A stretch of 64,000 nt of DNA from Novosphingobium terrae (GTDB taxonomy: Bacteria > Pseudomonadota > Alphaproteobacteria > Sphingomonadales > Sphingomonadaceae), in assembly GCF_017163935.1 (NCBI RefSeq), contig NZ_JABVZR010000002.1, positions 806,001 through 870,000 of the forward strand, given 5' to 3'. The translations under genes and the position numbers were made by a program. Shown here in pieces: positions 37,915 to 47,264 of this stretch. Under the pieces are notes generated by a model. The model did no database searches, was not told the origin of the DNA, and worked only from the letters and a program-made list of their open reading frames with translations. Within the stretch, counting starts at the first letter, position 1. Each line of letters starts with the position of its first letter.

Positions 37915-40383
37915 TTAAAAGTTGAACGTCGCCGAGGCCGAGATATTGCGCGGCAGCCCCTCCATCACATAGGCGCTGCAGCAGCCGGAGGCCCAATAGC
38001 TGCGGTTGGCGATGTTCTGCACGTCCAGCCGCAAGGTCACCGGCTTGGCCAGCAGCCTGTCCAGCACATAGCGCACCCCCAGATCCACCCGCGTCCACGA
38101 CGGGATGATGCGGCGGTCATAGCCGGTGTCGAGATCGAAATACTGCCAGCCGGTGTAGATGAAGCGCCCGGTCAGCGTCAGGCCATGCAGGCGGGGAACA
38201 TCCCATTCCAGCGCGACATTGCTCTGCACGCCCGGCGTCATGCTGGCGGTCTTGCCATTGTCCAGCCCGTCCTGCGTCTGGGTCAGCACCGGATCGATCA
38301 GGCTGACGCCGCCGGTCACGCGCAGGCCCTTCACCGGCTCGCCGAAGATGTTCAGCTCCAACCCGCGGTTGCGCTGCTTGCCGATCAGCTTCATCGTGTT
38401 GCTGGGCGTATCGACCAGCAGGCTGGGCTGGGCCAGCTGATAGAGCGACAGGGTGGTGGCAAAACTGCCCAGATCCAGCTTGATCCCGGCCTCATACTGG
38501 CTGGTCTTGTAGGGCGGGAAGACGGTTCCGGCATTGGCATAGGGCTGAGTGACGGCCGTGCCCTGCCGCAACCCCTGAATATAGTTCACATAGAGCGAAA
38601 GCGGTTTCAGCGGCTTGACCAGCAGCCCGAAGGAGGGGCTGAAGGTGCTGCGATCATAGGACGAGCTGACCGCGCCCGTATCGTTGTCGTAATTGATCGC
38701 CTGCACGCGCTGCAGGCGGCCACCCAGCGTCAGCTGCACACGCTCGTCCAGCACCGAGAGCTTGTCGCCCACGGCCAGACTGTAAAGGCGGGTGGTGTAT
38801 TGCTTGACCGCAGGCGCCTCGGGAATGTCGGGCCCGGGATAGAAGCTGGGCGCATAGATGTTGGAGGTGAGATCGGGGCCCGTATTGCCCGTCCAGCCCC
38901 AGAAGGTGGTGCCCAGCGCCGTGCCGTCGAGGCTGAGCTTGTGATGCACCGGCCCGGTGTCGACCCAGCCATTGGCCCCCGCCGCCACCGACCACGTCTT
39001 CTGTCTGCCCGGAATGTTCCATTGGTTGACGGTGACATCGCCCTGCGCATCGGTCAGCGTGTGATTGCCGTCCTCCAGATCATGCTGCTTCCAGATGTCG
39101 CCGCCCGCGGCGGCATGCAGGGTGATATGGTCGGAGAGATCCGCCTCGGCGCGCAGGGCACCGAACCAGTCCTGACTGGAAAAACGGCTCCAGGGTTGGC
39201 CGCTGTTCAGGCTGGCGCGGGGCGGCGCGGGAATGTCCTGCCCCGGATTGAGCACCAGATAGGGCGAAATGCCTCGGATCACCCGGTCCTGATAGCCCAG
39301 ATCGGCGGAGAGCCGCACCGTATCGCTGCGATAGTCCAGCCCCAGCGAGGCCAGCGCCGTGCGGTCGCGGTTGTGATCAATGGCGGTGTTGCCGTCGCGA
39401 TAGACGCCGTTGAAACGCACGCCGAACTGCCCCGCGTCACCAAAGCGGCGGCCCAGATCGACATGGCCGCCCAGCTGCGACTTGCCCGAGAAGCTGGCCG
39501 TCACCTGCGTGATCGGCACATCGGTGGCACGCTTGGGGACGAGATTGACCGCCCCGCCCACCGAGCCGCCCGGCGGCATGCCGGTGAGGAAAGCGGTGGG
39601 CCCTTCGAGCAGTTCGATCCGCTCGGCCAGTTCGGGCGCCACCGACCATGTCGGCAGCACGCCATAAAGCCCGCCATAGCCGATATCGCCCGAGCCGACG
39701 CTGAAGCCGCGCAGATTGACCTGACTGGCCGAGCTGCCCGCGCTGTTCCACTGGTTGCGCGCCGAGGGCGAGAGCGTGCTGAGCACATCCATCACCGTCT
39801 GCGCCGAAGGCGTGTTCTGCACCGCCTCCGTCGTATAGGTGGTGACGGTGTAGGGCGTGTCCATGATGTCCTGATTGCCCTGGATGCCCACACGCTGGCC
39901 GCGCGCCAGCATGCCCCCGGCGTAGGCGGGCGGCAGGCCGCGGATCGCTTCGAGCGGGGCGACCGAGGGGGTAGCACTGTCAGCGCCCTGCCCTTCCACC
40001 TGTACCGGCCCCAGCGCAATGGCGGAGCCCTGCGCCTGAGGTGCAGCTTCAAGGCGCACCGCATGGTCGGCCACGAAACGGAAGGTCAGGCCCGTGCCCG
40101 CCAGCAGCTGGCTGAGCGCCGCCGCCGGCGCAATCGCGCCGGAGACTGCAGCGCCGCTGCGCCCGCTCATCAGCCCGGCATCGGCGGTGACCTGCAGGCC
40201 CGATTGCTGGCTGAAGATCACGATGGCATCGGGCAGAGGCTGGGCCGGGATGGCAAAGCTTCTGGTGGCAGCGGCGGTCTGGGCCATGGCCCCGCCGGGC
40301 GTTCCGGCCAGCATGCTGCCGGCCAGCAGCCATGCCGCCGTCATGGCCATTGTCATTCTGTCTCCGCGTGCAAACCCCGTCAT
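37915..40383 (-). CDS. TonB-dependent siderophore receptor with STN domain
   Basis: An 822-residue receptor. A signal peptide ends near AMAQ (~34). The STN domain (FAIPAQPLPDAIVIFSQQSGLQVTADAGL...) covers about 40-115. The plug has RIELLEGPTAFLTGMPPGGSVGGAVNLVPKRA and the barrel ends ISASATFNF with a C-terminal Phe. ATG at 40383 follows AGGGAGT; a longer start at 40437 has no better support. FecI and FecR genes upstream make it a signalling receptor. The PPGG plug variant is typical of receptors near FpvA/FhuE-like groups. Confidence 0.92.
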   Translation of the reverse strand: MTGFARGDRMTMAMTAAWLLAGSMLAGTPGGAMAQTAAATRSFAIPAQPLPDAIVIFSQQSGLQVTADAGLMSGRSGAAVSGAIAPAAALSQLLAGTGLTFRFVADHAVRLEAAPQAQGSAIALGPVQVEGQGADSATPSVAPLEAIRGLPPAYAGGMLARGQRVGIQGNQDIMDTPYTVTTYTTEAVQNTPSAQTVMDVLSTLSPSARNQWNSAGSSASQVNLRGFSVGSGDIGYGGLYGVLPTWSVAPELAERIELLEGPTAFLTGMPPGGSVGGAVNLVPKRATDVPITQVTASFSGKSQLGGHVDLGRRFGDAGQFGVRFNGVYRDGNTAIDHNRDRTALASLGLDYRSDTVRLSADLGYQDRVIRGISPYLVLNPGQDIPAPPRASLNSGQPWSRFSSQDWFGALRAEADLSDHITLHAAAGGDIWKQHDLEDGNHTLTDAQGDVTVNQWNIPGRQKTWSVAAGANGWVDTGPVHHKLSLDGTALGTTFWGWTGNTGPDLTSNIYAPSFYPGPDIPEAPAVKQYTTRLYSLAVGDKLSVLDERVQLTLGGRLQRVQAINYDNDTGAVSSSYDRSTFSPSFGLLVKPLKPLSLYVNYIQGLRQGTAVTQPYANAGTVFPPYKTSQYEAGIKLDLGSFATTLSLYQLAQPSLLVDTPSNTMKLIGKQRNRGLELNIFGEPVKGLRVTGGVSLIDPVLTQTQDGLDNGKTASMTPGVQSNVALEWDVPRLHGLTLTGRFIYTGWQYFDLDTGYDRRIIPSWTRVDLGVRYVLDRLLAKPVTLRLDVQNIANRSYWASGCCSAYVMEGLPRNISASATFNF

Positions 40384-40398
40384 GTGATACTCCCTGAA

Positions 40399-40426
40399 GA
40401 GACGCTTATTTTTGATAATGCGTCTC
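40399..40426. promoter_or_regulatory. Inverted repeat in the receptor leader
   Basis: GAGACGC (40399-40405) and GCGTCTC (40420-40426) flank an AT-rich 14-base loop, 15-40 bases before the receptor ATG. It could be an operator or an mRNA hairpin. It is not a good Fur box. Confidence 0.45.
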
Positions 40427-40509
40427 ATGAACGTCAATTTATCAGGAAGACAAACCCCGGCGCGGCTTTTTCAAAAAAGATCGAAATTTCCTGTGGCTGG
40501 ACCGAAAGC

Positions 40510-41460
40510 CTAATGCGCGGAGACGATCATCAGCCATGGCGTCACATGCCGCACCACGCCCCCGCGCGACAGCACCAGCGCGTCCAGCGCCACGGCCGGG
40601 GATCGGGCATCATAGACGCCATCGATCCGCTGTTGACCGAAAGCGGCATCGGTCAGGATGATCCCGCCGCCATACCAGGGGCGCAACTCCTGAATCGCCT
40701 CGGACAGGGTGCGGTTGCGGATGACGACGGTGCCGTTGCGCCATGCGCCGACCAGTCCGGGCGCCTCCTGCCCCTCGATCAGTGCGTGATCTCTGGCGAT
40801 GGAGACCCATTGCCCGGCGGTGAGCGAGCGCGTGGTGGCGGGCGCCGTGCCCAGATCGAGCACGCGCACCGCGCCCTGCGCCACGGCCACGCTGGTCACC
40901 TTGCCCATGCGCCGCACATCGAAGGCCGTCCCCACATCGATAGCCGTGATGTGCCCGGCCCTGACGCGGAACGGTGCGGCGGGATCATGCTTCACCTCAA
41001 ACCACGCCTGCCCTGCCAGCAGGCGCACCGTCCTGTCATGTCCCTGCCCGGGCAGGGCAAGGGCGCTTTCAGGGCCGAGCCGCACCCGACTGCCATCGGC
41101 GAGGCGCAGATCGCGCGTTTCGCCGGCGCCGGTGATCACATCGGCCTGCCAATGCAACCGCGCCCATGGCAGGATGGCGAACGCCAGACAGGCCGCCAGC
41201 GCTAGCCCCGCCGACGCCCCCACCAAGCGCCGGTTCGGCCAGCGGCGCCGGGCAGGCTCCGCAGTAGCGGCGGGGGGCGGAGGGTGATCGCCTATGGCCT
41301 CGAACACGCCCTCCACGCTGGCCCAGGCGCGGACATGCAGGGGATCGGCATCCAGCCAATGTTCGAAATGCTGGGCCAGCCCGGCATCCTCGGGCTCCTC
41401 GCGCAGCAGGATCAGCCAGTCGGCGGCCTCATGCTGGGCCTTGCGCCAGGCGTCATCCAT
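40510..41460 (-). CDS. FecR-type regulator
   Basis: A 316-residue FecR protein: DUF4880 N-terminus (AQHEAADWLILLREEPEDAGLAQHFEHWLDADPLHVRAW), one membrane helix near 82-102, and the FecR domain (GAGETRDLRLADGSRVRLGPESALAL, RLLAGQAWFEVKHDPAAPFRV). ATG at 41460 is preferred to a TTG-type longer start with extra Cys-rich residues. It links the receptor downstream with the FecI sigma factor upstream. Confidence 0.9.
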   Translation of the reverse strand: MDDAWRKAQHEAADWLILLREEPEDAGLAQHFEHWLDADPLHVRAWASVEGVFEAIGDHPPPPAATAEPARRRWPNRRLVGASAGLALAACLAFAILPWARLHWQADVITGAGETRDLRLADGSRVRLGPESALALPGQGHDRTVRLLAGQAWFEVKHDPAAPFRVRAGHITAIDVGTAFDVRRMGKVTSVAVAQGAVRVLDLGTAPATTRSLTAGQWVSIARDHALIEGQEAPGLVGAWRNGTVVIRNRTLSEAIQELRPWYGGGIILTDAAFGQQRIDGVYDARSPAVALDALVLSRGGVVRHVTPWLMIVSAH

Positions 41461-41554
41461 GGGCGCGCGCCCGCAGGGTTCCGCGCAATCCTGACAGGAA
41501 CAGAGCAAGGCTGGCGCGCATCATGACTCAAGGACATCCACCGAACCGCGTTTT

Positions 41555-42097
41555 TCAGCGATTTTTTGCGGAAAGCCGCTCCAGCCCGCAGCGCTCCGAG
41601 CAGATCGCCAGCCCTTCGGAGACCAGCAGATGGACCAGCGGGATCGACACGCCCAGATGCTCGGCGATTTCGCGCAGCTTGTGGCCGCCGAAACGGTACA
41701 TCTCGATGGCCACACGCTGGCGCTCGGGCAGGGTGGCCAGCACGCCCATCACGCAGGCCAGTTCGGTCCGCGCGATCACATCGGCCTCGGGCGAAGGCGC
41801 GTCCTGAGCCACCTCCAACACCGAGGCGTCCAGCTCTTCCCCGCCGATCTTGCGCTCCCGCACCTTCCGGCGCAGCGCATTGATCGCCAGATTGCGGATG
41901 GTGCGGCGCAGATAGGCACGCGGGTCCAGCACGATCACATCGCCGCCCTGCGCCGCCAGCGCCAGCCAGGCATCCTGCACGATGTCCTCGGCCAGAGCGC
42001 GATCACCGGTGATCTGCATGGCATAATCCACCAGCATGCGGCGATGCGCGGTGTAGAAGTTCAAGGTGGCAGGCTGGTTTTTCAAGCTTGGCCTCAT
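41555..42097 (-). CDS. FecI-type ECF sigma factor
   Basis: A 180-residue sigma factor. Region 2 reads ALAEDIVQDAWLALA and DPRAYLRRTIRNLAINALRRKVRER. Region 4 reads TLPERQRVAIEMYRFGGHKLREIAEHLGVSIPLVHLLVSEGLAICSE. First gene of the FecI-FecR-receptor set in this region. A palindrome lies 36-52 bases before its start. Confidence 0.9.
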   Translation of the reverse strand: MRPSLKNQPATLNFYTAHRRMLVDYAMQITGDRALAEDIVQDAWLALAAQGGDVIVLDPRAYLRRTIRNLAINALRRKVRERKIGGEELDASVLEVAQDAPSPEADVIARTELACVMGVLATLPERQRVAIEMYRFGGHKLREIAEHLGVSIPLVHLLVSEGLAICSERCGLERLSAKNR

Positions 42098-42132
42098 GCC
42101 GATCCATCAGAAGGGGCGAAGGGATCAGACAT

Positions 42133-42149
42133 TTGCGAACCTTTCGCAA
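42133..42149. promoter_or_regulatory. Palindrome upstream of the FecI gene
   Basis: TTGCGAA (42133-42139) and TTCGCAA (42143-42149) form a perfect inverted repeat with a 3-base spacer in the promoter zone of the FecI gene. It could be a repressor site. The half-site resembles those near the ScfR gene and acnD, but spacing differs. Confidence 0.4.
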
Positions 42150-42300
42150 CTTGCGGTAGCGGAAAGAATCCCCGGCAACAAGCGGCATAAAGGATTTTCT
42201 GCAAGAGCGACGCCCGCTGCCTCTATGCAAAAAGTAATTTACAGGCCGGGTTTGAAAACGAGCCGTTGAATCTGCGATTTGCTTGCAATAACCTTCCCCT

Positions 42301-43158
42301 ATGACTCAGCCCACCATCTATCAGGTCTCCGACTGGAACGGCACGAGCGGTCAGCGCTGGGTCGATCATCAGACACGTCTCGACGCCATGCTGGCGCTTT
42401 TCGGAGAGGCTGCCATCACCGCCGCCGCGCCCCGGCGGGATGAGGCCATCCTCGATATCGGCTGCGGCGCAGGAACCACGACGCGCGCGCTGGCCGATCA
42501 TGTCGGGCCGCAGGGGCGCGTGCTGGGGCTGGATATCTCCCAGCCGCTGATCGAGCGTGCCCGCAGCCTTACCGCCGACCAGCCCGCCATCGCCTTCGAA
42601 CTGAGCGATGCGGCCCGGGCCGAGTTGCCATCGCAAGGGTTTGACCTGCTGTTCTCCCGCTTTGGCGTGATGTTTTTTGACAATCCGGCGGCCACCTTCG
42701 CCCATCTGCGCCTTGCCCTGAAAGCGGGCGGGCGGCTGGCTTTCGTCTGCTGGCGCGGCGCTGCCGAGAATGACTGGGTGCGCCTGCCGATGGGGGCGAT
42801 CAAGGGTCTGGTGCCCGCCGCCCCGCCGCCCGATCCGGAGGCGCCGGGCCCCTTCTCCTTCGGCGCGGCGGATCGCATCACGCGCATCCTTGCCGCCGCC
42901 GGCTTTGCCAACATCGCCTGCGCCGCGCTCGACCATGCCATCCCCTTCGGCAAGGGTGCCTCTCGCGAGGAGGCGCTGGACGATGCCGTCCGCATGGCCT
43001 TCGAGGTCGGCCCTCTGTCGCGAGCTCTGGCCGAACAGCCGCCCGAGATTCAGGAGCAGGCAGCGGCAGCGGTGCGCAAGGCCTGCGCCACGCGGCCCGG
43101 CGATACCGCGATCATGTTCGAGGGCGCCGCCTGGGTCGTCACCGCCCGCAATCCGTAA
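42301..43158 (+). CDS. SAM-dependent methyltransferase, class I
   Basis: A 285-residue methyltransferase with the SAM-binding motif ILDIGCGAGTTTRAL near residue 50, acidic LGLDIS at the end of beta2, and FDLLFSRFGVMFFDNPAATFAHLRLALKAGGRLAFVCW (motifs II/III). This form is related to UbiE/Methyltransf_11 proteins. The C-terminal third (RITRILAAAGFANI...) is the usual substrate cap. Substrate unknown. It starts within an isolated unit between the FecI gene and the converging ScfR gene. Confidence 0.88.
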   Translation: MTQPTIYQVSDWNGTSGQRWVDHQTRLDAMLALFGEAAITAAAPRRDEAILDIGCGAGTTTRALADHVGPQGRVLGLDISQPLIERARSLTADQPAIAFELSDAARAELPSQGFDLLFSRFGVMFFDNPAATFAHLRLALKAGGRLAFVCWRGAAENDWVRLPMGAIKGLVPAAPPPDPEAPGPFSFGAADRITRILAAAGFANIACAALDHAIPFGKGASREEALDDAVRMAFEVGPLSRALAEQPPEIQEQAAAAVRKACATRPGDTAIMFEGAAWVVTARNP

Positions 43159-43234
43159 GCGCCGGTTCAATGGCGGGAAGGCGCGTTCGCCTCATCGCGC
43201 GGCCCGGATTGCCATCATCTCCAGCCCGATCCCG

Positions 43235-44635
43235 TCATGCCACCGGATAAGGCGTCGCACTACTCTGGTTCTCATCGACCGCAACGGATCGGCCGATGGG
43301 CGGAAAGGCGCGCTGCAGGCAGTTGGGCCTCTCACAGACCTTGCATCCAGCACCGATCGGCGTCGCAATGCCCGGATCATTGAGATCGAGACCACGTGAA
43401 TAGACCAGCCTTGAGGCATGGCGGATGTCACATCCCATGCCCACGGCGAAAGTCTTGGCGGGCATGCCATATCCCGCATTGCCGCTGCCCACCGTGCGCG
43501 CCACCCACAGATAAGTGCGCCCATCCGGCATTTGTGCCACCTGCGTCAGAACGCGTCCCGGCTGCGCGAAGGCCTCATAGACGTTCCACAAGGGGCAGGT
43601 ACCGCCCACGCGCGAAAAGTGAAAATCCGTCGCCGATTGCCGCTTGGAGATGTTGCCCGCCCGGTCGACACGGATGAAGAAGAAGGGCACGCCCCGCGCC
43701 TCGGGCCGTTGCAATGTCGAGAGGCGGTGACAGATCGTCTCGAAACCGACACCGAAGCGGCGCCCCAGCCTTTCGATATCATAGGCCTCCGCCTCGGCGG
43801 CGGCCAGAAAGGGGCCATAGGGCAGGATCAGCGCGCCCGCGAAGTAATTCGCCAGTCCGATGCGGGCGAGCTTGCGCGCCTCCTCGCCTGCCAGAATGGG
43901 ATTGTTGGCAAGACGGTCGATCTCATCCGCCAGTTCCAGAAAGGCCAGTTGCGTGGCCATCTGGAAGGTCTGCTGCCCCGGCTTGAGCCCGGCCGAAACA
44001 TGAAGCGTGCGGCTGTGCGGATCGTAGCGCCGGGGTGCTGCGCCATCATCAAGGCGCAGCACCGTGACGTCATGCCGATGTTTCAGCCAGGCGATCACCC
44101 CCTCCTGAAGACCGCGCGGTGAGAGATTGGCCTCGCGATAAAGCCGCTCGGCAGCTTCATCCAGCTCTTCGACGTGATTGTGGCGTGCATAGAAGAAGTC
44201 GCGCACCTGCTCAAAGGGCATGCGCGGCGGCCCGCCCGCAATCCATGCATCGCCCAGCTGCGCGGCCATCGCCTCGGACCGTTCGACCACCTCGCGATAG
44301 CGGCGGTGCAGAGCGGTGAGCGTGCGGCCCACGGCAGGCATGTTCATCGCCAGCTCGCGCACCTCGGCCAGCGAGATCGCCTCGGCCCCATCGGACAGAG
44401 CATCGCGCAGATCGGTGATGAGGCGCGCTTCCTCATCCTCGGAGAAGAGCTGCACGTCGATGCCGAAGACCGCATTGATCTTCACCAGCACCGGCACGGT
44501 GAGCGGGCGCTGGTTCTGCTCAAGCTGATTGAGATAGCTGGCCGAGATGCCCAGCGCCTGCGCCAGTTCGATCTGCTTGAGGTTGCGTTCCTCACGCAGT
44601 CGGCGCAGCCGCACGCCCATGAATGCCTTGCGCAT
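43235..44635 (-). CDS. ScfR-family short-chain acyl-CoA regulator
   Basis: A 466-residue regulator. An XRE-type HTH lies at about 7-62 (LRRLREERNLKQIELAQALGISASYLNQLEQNQRPL). A central IrrE/ImmA-like region and a C-terminal DUF2083 region follow, with Cys residues in GGTCPLWN, GMGCDIRHASRLVYSRG and GAGCKVCERPNCLQRAFPP. This is the layout of RamB, mycobacterial PrpR and Rhodobacter PccR, which respond to short-chain acyl-CoA and control propionyl-CoA use. The C-terminal cysteines fit an Fe-S or metal site reported for PrpR. It lies just downstream of the methylcitrate operon with its own promoter and operator-like repeats. Confidence 0.92.
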   Translation of the reverse strand: MRKAFMGVRLRRLREERNLKQIELAQALGISASYLNQLEQNQRPLTVPVLVKINAVFGIDVQLFSEDEEARLITDLRDALSDGAEAISLAEVRELAMNMPAVGRTLTALHRRYREVVERSEAMAAQLGDAWIAGGPPRMPFEQVRDFFYARHNHVEELDEAAERLYREANLSPRGLQEGVIAWLKHRHDVTVLRLDDGAAPRRYDPHSRTLHVSAGLKPGQQTFQMATQLAFLELADEIDRLANNPILAGEEARKLARIGLANYFAGALILPYGPFLAAAEAEAYDIERLGRRFGVGFETICHRLSTLQRPEARGVPFFFIRVDRAGNISKRQSATDFHFSRVGGTCPLWNVYEAFAQPGRVLTQVAQMPDGRTYLWVARTVGSGNAGYGMPAKTFAVGMGCDIRHASRLVYSRGLDLNDPGIATPIGAGCKVCERPNCLQRAFPPIGRSVAVDENQSSATPYPVA

Positions 44636-44648
44636 CGCTCACCCTCAT

Positions 44649-44678
44649 CTTCGCAAAGTTTGCAAATTCTGCGAAAAA
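44649..44678. promoter_or_regulatory. Candidate ScfR operator in the regulator's own promoter
   Basis: Just upstream of the ScfR gene the sequence holds TTCGCAAA, then GTTTGCAAATT (44658-44668), then CTGCGAAAA. The core TTTGCAAA is the unit reported for the ScfR protein PccR of Rhodobacter sphaeroides. The same 11-mer recurs before acnD, which suggests autoregulation plus operon control. Confidence 0.65.
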
Positions 44679-44758
44679 CCTTCACAGAATTTCACAAATC
44701 CTTGCCTATTCAGTGATTAGGCTAATGCGGATTTTGCGAAAAGTCGAGATGAAGATGT

Positions 44759-44795
44759 GAACGGCCTCCCGATGCGCAGATGCGGGAGGCCGTTC
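44759..44795 (-). terminator. Terminator of the methylcitrate operon
   Basis: GAACGGCCTCCCG (44759-44771) and CGGGAGGCCGTTC (44783-44795) are perfect 13-base inverted arms around an 11-base loop, about 40 bases past the prpB stop. It separates the operon from the ScfR promoter. Confidence 0.8.
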
Positions 44796-44832
44796 GGGCC
44801 GACGGACCTTGACAGAGGAGGTCAGCCCCGGA

Positions 44833-45753
44833 TCAGCCCTGTGGGATCGCCTCGGGCACGATGGTCTTGACGATCGAGGCATCGAGCGCCTCGTAATCAT
44901 GCAGGCCGATGGTGTCGTAAAGCTCGGCGCGGGTCTGCATGGCGTCGACCATGTTGTGCGCCCCGCCATCCTTCGCGATGGCGGCATAAAGTTTGGCCTG
45001 AGCCTTGTTGGCGACCCGCAGCGAAGACACCGGCCAGATCACCATCTTGTAGCCCATCGCCGCGAATTCATCGGCGGTGTAGAAGGGCGTCTTGCCGAAT
45101 TCGGTCATATTGGCCAGCAGCGGCACGCCCGGCAGAGCCTGCGCGAACTTCTCGAACATCTCGCGCGTGTTGAGCGCCTCGGGAAAGATCGCATCGGCCC
45201 CAGCTTCCACATAGAGCTTCGCGCGCTCCACGGCGGCATCGAAGCCTTCCACGCCCGCCGCATCGGTGCGCGCCACGATCACGATGTCGCGCGCGGCCTT
45301 CTTCGCGGCGGCCACCTTGGCGGCCATATCATGCGCGCTCACCAGCGCCTTGCCGTTCAAATGCCCGCATTTCTTGGGCAGGATCTGGTCTTCCAGATGG
45401 ACCGCGCCTGCCCCGGCGTCCTCAAAGGTGCGGACCATATGCATGACGTTGAGCGCCTCGCCATAGCCGGTGTCGCCATCGACCAGCAGCGGCAGGCCGG
45501 AGGAACGCACGACCTGGCGGATGAAGAAGGCCACCTCATCCACGGTGATGATGCCCAGATCGGGCAGGCCCATCGAGGCGGTCATCGCCGCGCCCGAAAG
45601 ATAGAGGCCATCGAAGCCCGCTGCTCTGGCCTGCAGCGCCGCCTGGCCATTATGCGCGCCGGGCAGCCGATAGATGCCGGGAGCAGACAGCCTTTCGCGA
45701 AAGCGCTGGCCGGCGGGAACGCGGGGCAGATCGTCGGCGATGAGATAGGGCAT
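44833..45753 (-). CDS. prpB: 2-methylisocitrate lyase
   Basis: A 306-residue enzyme of the isocitrate lyase superfamily that splits 2-methylisocitrate into pyruvate and succinate, the last step of the methylcitrate cycle. The catalytic loop KKCGH (Cys129) and metal-site region VDGDTGYGEA, plus LEDQILPKKCGHLNGK, define PrpB. ATG at 45753 is chosen; it lies 10 bases after the prpC stop. Last gene of the operon, followed by a terminator. Confidence 0.96.
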   Translation of the reverse strand: MPYLIADDLPRVPAGQRFRERLSAPGIYRLPGAHNGQAALQARAAGFDGLYLSGAAMTASMGLPDLGIITVDEVAFFIRQVVRSSGLPLLVDGDTGYGEALNVMHMVRTFEDAGAGAVHLEDQILPKKCGHLNGKALVSAHDMAAKVAAAKKAARDIVIVARTDAAGVEGFDAAVERAKLYVEAGADAIFPEALNTREMFEKFAQALPGVPLLANMTEFGKTPFYTADEFAAMGYKMVIWPVSSLRVANKAQAKLYAAIAKDGGAHNMVDAMQTRAELYDTIGLHDYEALDASIVKTIVPEAIPQG

Positions 45754-45763
45754 GGTCACTCCT

Positions 45764-46924
45764 TTACGCAATCCGGGCTTCGCCGCGCTGGTCGAGCGGT
45801 ACGAATGTCAGGTTTTCGGGGCCGGTGTAGTTGGCGGATGGTCGGATGATCTTGTTGTCCTGCCGCTGCTCGATCACATGCGCGGCCCAGCCCGAGGTGC
45901 GGGCGATCACGAAAAGCGGGGTGAACATGGCGGTGGGCACGCCCATCAGATTGTAGGACACCGCCGAGAACCAGTCGAGATTGGGGAACATCTTCTTGGC
46001 ATCCCACATCACGCTCTCGATCCGCTCGGCTACGGCGAACTGGCGGCGGGCGCCCGCTTCCTCGGCCAGAGCATGCGCTACGCGCTTGATCACCACATTG
46101 CGCGGGTCCGAAACGGTGTAGACGGGATGGCCGAAGCCGATCACCACCTCCTTCGCCTCCACGCGGCGGCGGATATCGGCCTCGGCCTCATCGGGCGTGG
46201 CGTAGCGCTTCTGGATATCATAGGCGACCTCGTTGGCGCCGCCATGCTTGGGCCCGCGCAGCGCGCCGATGGCCCCGGCAATCGCCGAATACATGTCCGA
46301 CCCCGTGCCCGCGATCACCCGCGCGGCGAAGGTGGAGGCGTTGAACTCATGTTCGGCATAGAGGATCAGTGAGGTGTGCATGGCCCTCACCCAGCTTTCG
46401 GGTGCAGGCTTGCCATGCAGCAAATGCAGGAAATGGCCGCCGATGGTATCATCATCGGTCTCCACCTCGATGCGGCGGCCATGATGGGCGAAGTGATACC
46501 AGTAAAGCAGGATCGACCCCAGCGAAGCCATCAGCCGGTCGGCGATGTCACGCGCATCGGGCAGATTGTGGTCATGGGTTTCAGGCAGCACACAGCCCAG
46601 CGCCGAGACGCCCGAGCGCATCACATCCATCGGATGGGCGGCGGCAGGGATCGCCTCAAGCGCGGCCTTCACCGAATGCGGCAGACCGCGTAGCGTCCGC
46701 AGCTTCGCCTTGTAGGCGGTGAGTTGCGCCGGTGTCGGCAATTCGCCATGGACCAGCAGATGGGCGATCTCCTCGAATTCGCTCTTTTCGGCGAAATCCA
46801 GAATGTCATAGCCACGATAATGCAGGTCGTTGCCGGTGCGGCCCACCGTGCAGAGCGCGGTGTTCCCGGCGGCGACGCCTGACAGCGCGACCGACTTCTT
46901 GGGCTTGAAAGCGATGTCGTTCAT
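45764..46924 (-). CDS. prpC: 2-methylcitrate synthase
   Basis: A 386-residue type II citrate synthase homolog that condenses propionyl-CoA with oxaloacetate to 2-methylcitrate. [30 protein letters not shown] at the N-terminus, the catalytic region [13 protein letters not shown] and [13 protein letters not shown] match methylcitrate synthases. ATG at 46924 follows GAGGGGAT; a longer start would add Pro-rich nonsense. It sits between the hotdog ORF and prpB. Confidence 0.95.
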   Translation of the reverse strand: MNDIAFKPKKSVALSGVAAGNTALCTVGRTGNDLHYRGYDILDFAEKSEFEEIAHLLVHGELPTPAQLTAYKAKLRTLRGLPHSVKAALEAIPAAAHPMDVMRSGVSALGCVLPETHDHNLPDARDIADRLMASLGSILLYWYHFAHHGRRIEVETDDDTIGGHFLHLLHGKPAPESWVRAMHTSLILYAEHEFNASTFAARVIAGTGSDMYSAIAGAIGALRGPKHGGANEVAYDIQKRYATPDEAEADIRRRVEAKEVVIGFGHPVYTVSDPRNVVIKRVAHALAEEAGARRQFAVAERIESVMWDAKKMFPNLDWFSAVSYNLMGVPTAMFTPLFVIARTSGWAAHVIEQRQDNKIIRPSANYTGPENLTFVPLDQRGEARIA

Positions 46925-46958
46925 GCAAATCCCCTCGCACGGATGGGGCGGGTGCGCG

Positions 46959-47264
46959 TCAGGCGCCTGTGTCCCGCCGGTGAGACAGAGTGGTGAAGGT
47001 GAAGCGCCCGGTGGCGGCGGTGGCATGGCCGCCTTCGCCGCGAGGCGCGGTCGCGAAAACCGAGATGGTGATGGTGTGCCGATCCTGCCGGACGGGCCAT
47101 GTCTCGATGCTCACATCGGGGGCGGCAAAACCCTCGTTGAGCTGCACCTGCTCGCAGCGGGCCAGACGCAGAGCGCCGGGGAGATCGCCGCGGGCGCGGT
47201 TTGCGGCGGCATCCACCATGGCGCCCAGCAGATCGGGGCCTTCAGAAGGCATCGTGGGGGACAT
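46959..47264 (-). CDS. Small hotdog-fold (thioesterase-like) protein in the methylcitrate operon
   Basis: A 101-residue ORF that overlaps the end of prpF by 23 bases and ends 34 bases before prpC, on the same strand. It reads as part of a hotdog fold: [43 protein letters not shown], then [10 protein letters not shown] and [10 protein letters not shown], like the last strands of acyl-CoA thioesterases. It is shorter than a full thioesterase (about 130-150 residues) and lacks an obvious catalytic Asp/Glu helix start. The operon position suggests an acyl-CoA-related role. Moderately sure it is real, less sure of the fold. Confidence 0.55.
   Translation of the reverse strand: MSPTMPSEGPDLLGAMVDAAANRARGDLPGALRLARCEQVQLNEGFAAPDVSIETWPVRQDRHTITISVFATAPRGEGGHATAATGRFTFTTLSHRRDTGA

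Noticed and set aside
40399..40426. Fur box before the siderophore-type receptor
   Set aside because: TTTTGATAATGCG resembles only part of the Fur consensus, and the clear structure is a GAGACGC inverted repeat instead.
38185..41205. A 1006-codon plus-strand open frame
   Set aside because: It lies antisense to the TonB receptor and FecR genes, spans the gap between them, and its translation is low-complexity Arg/Gly/His/Gln typical of antisense frames in GC-rich DNA.
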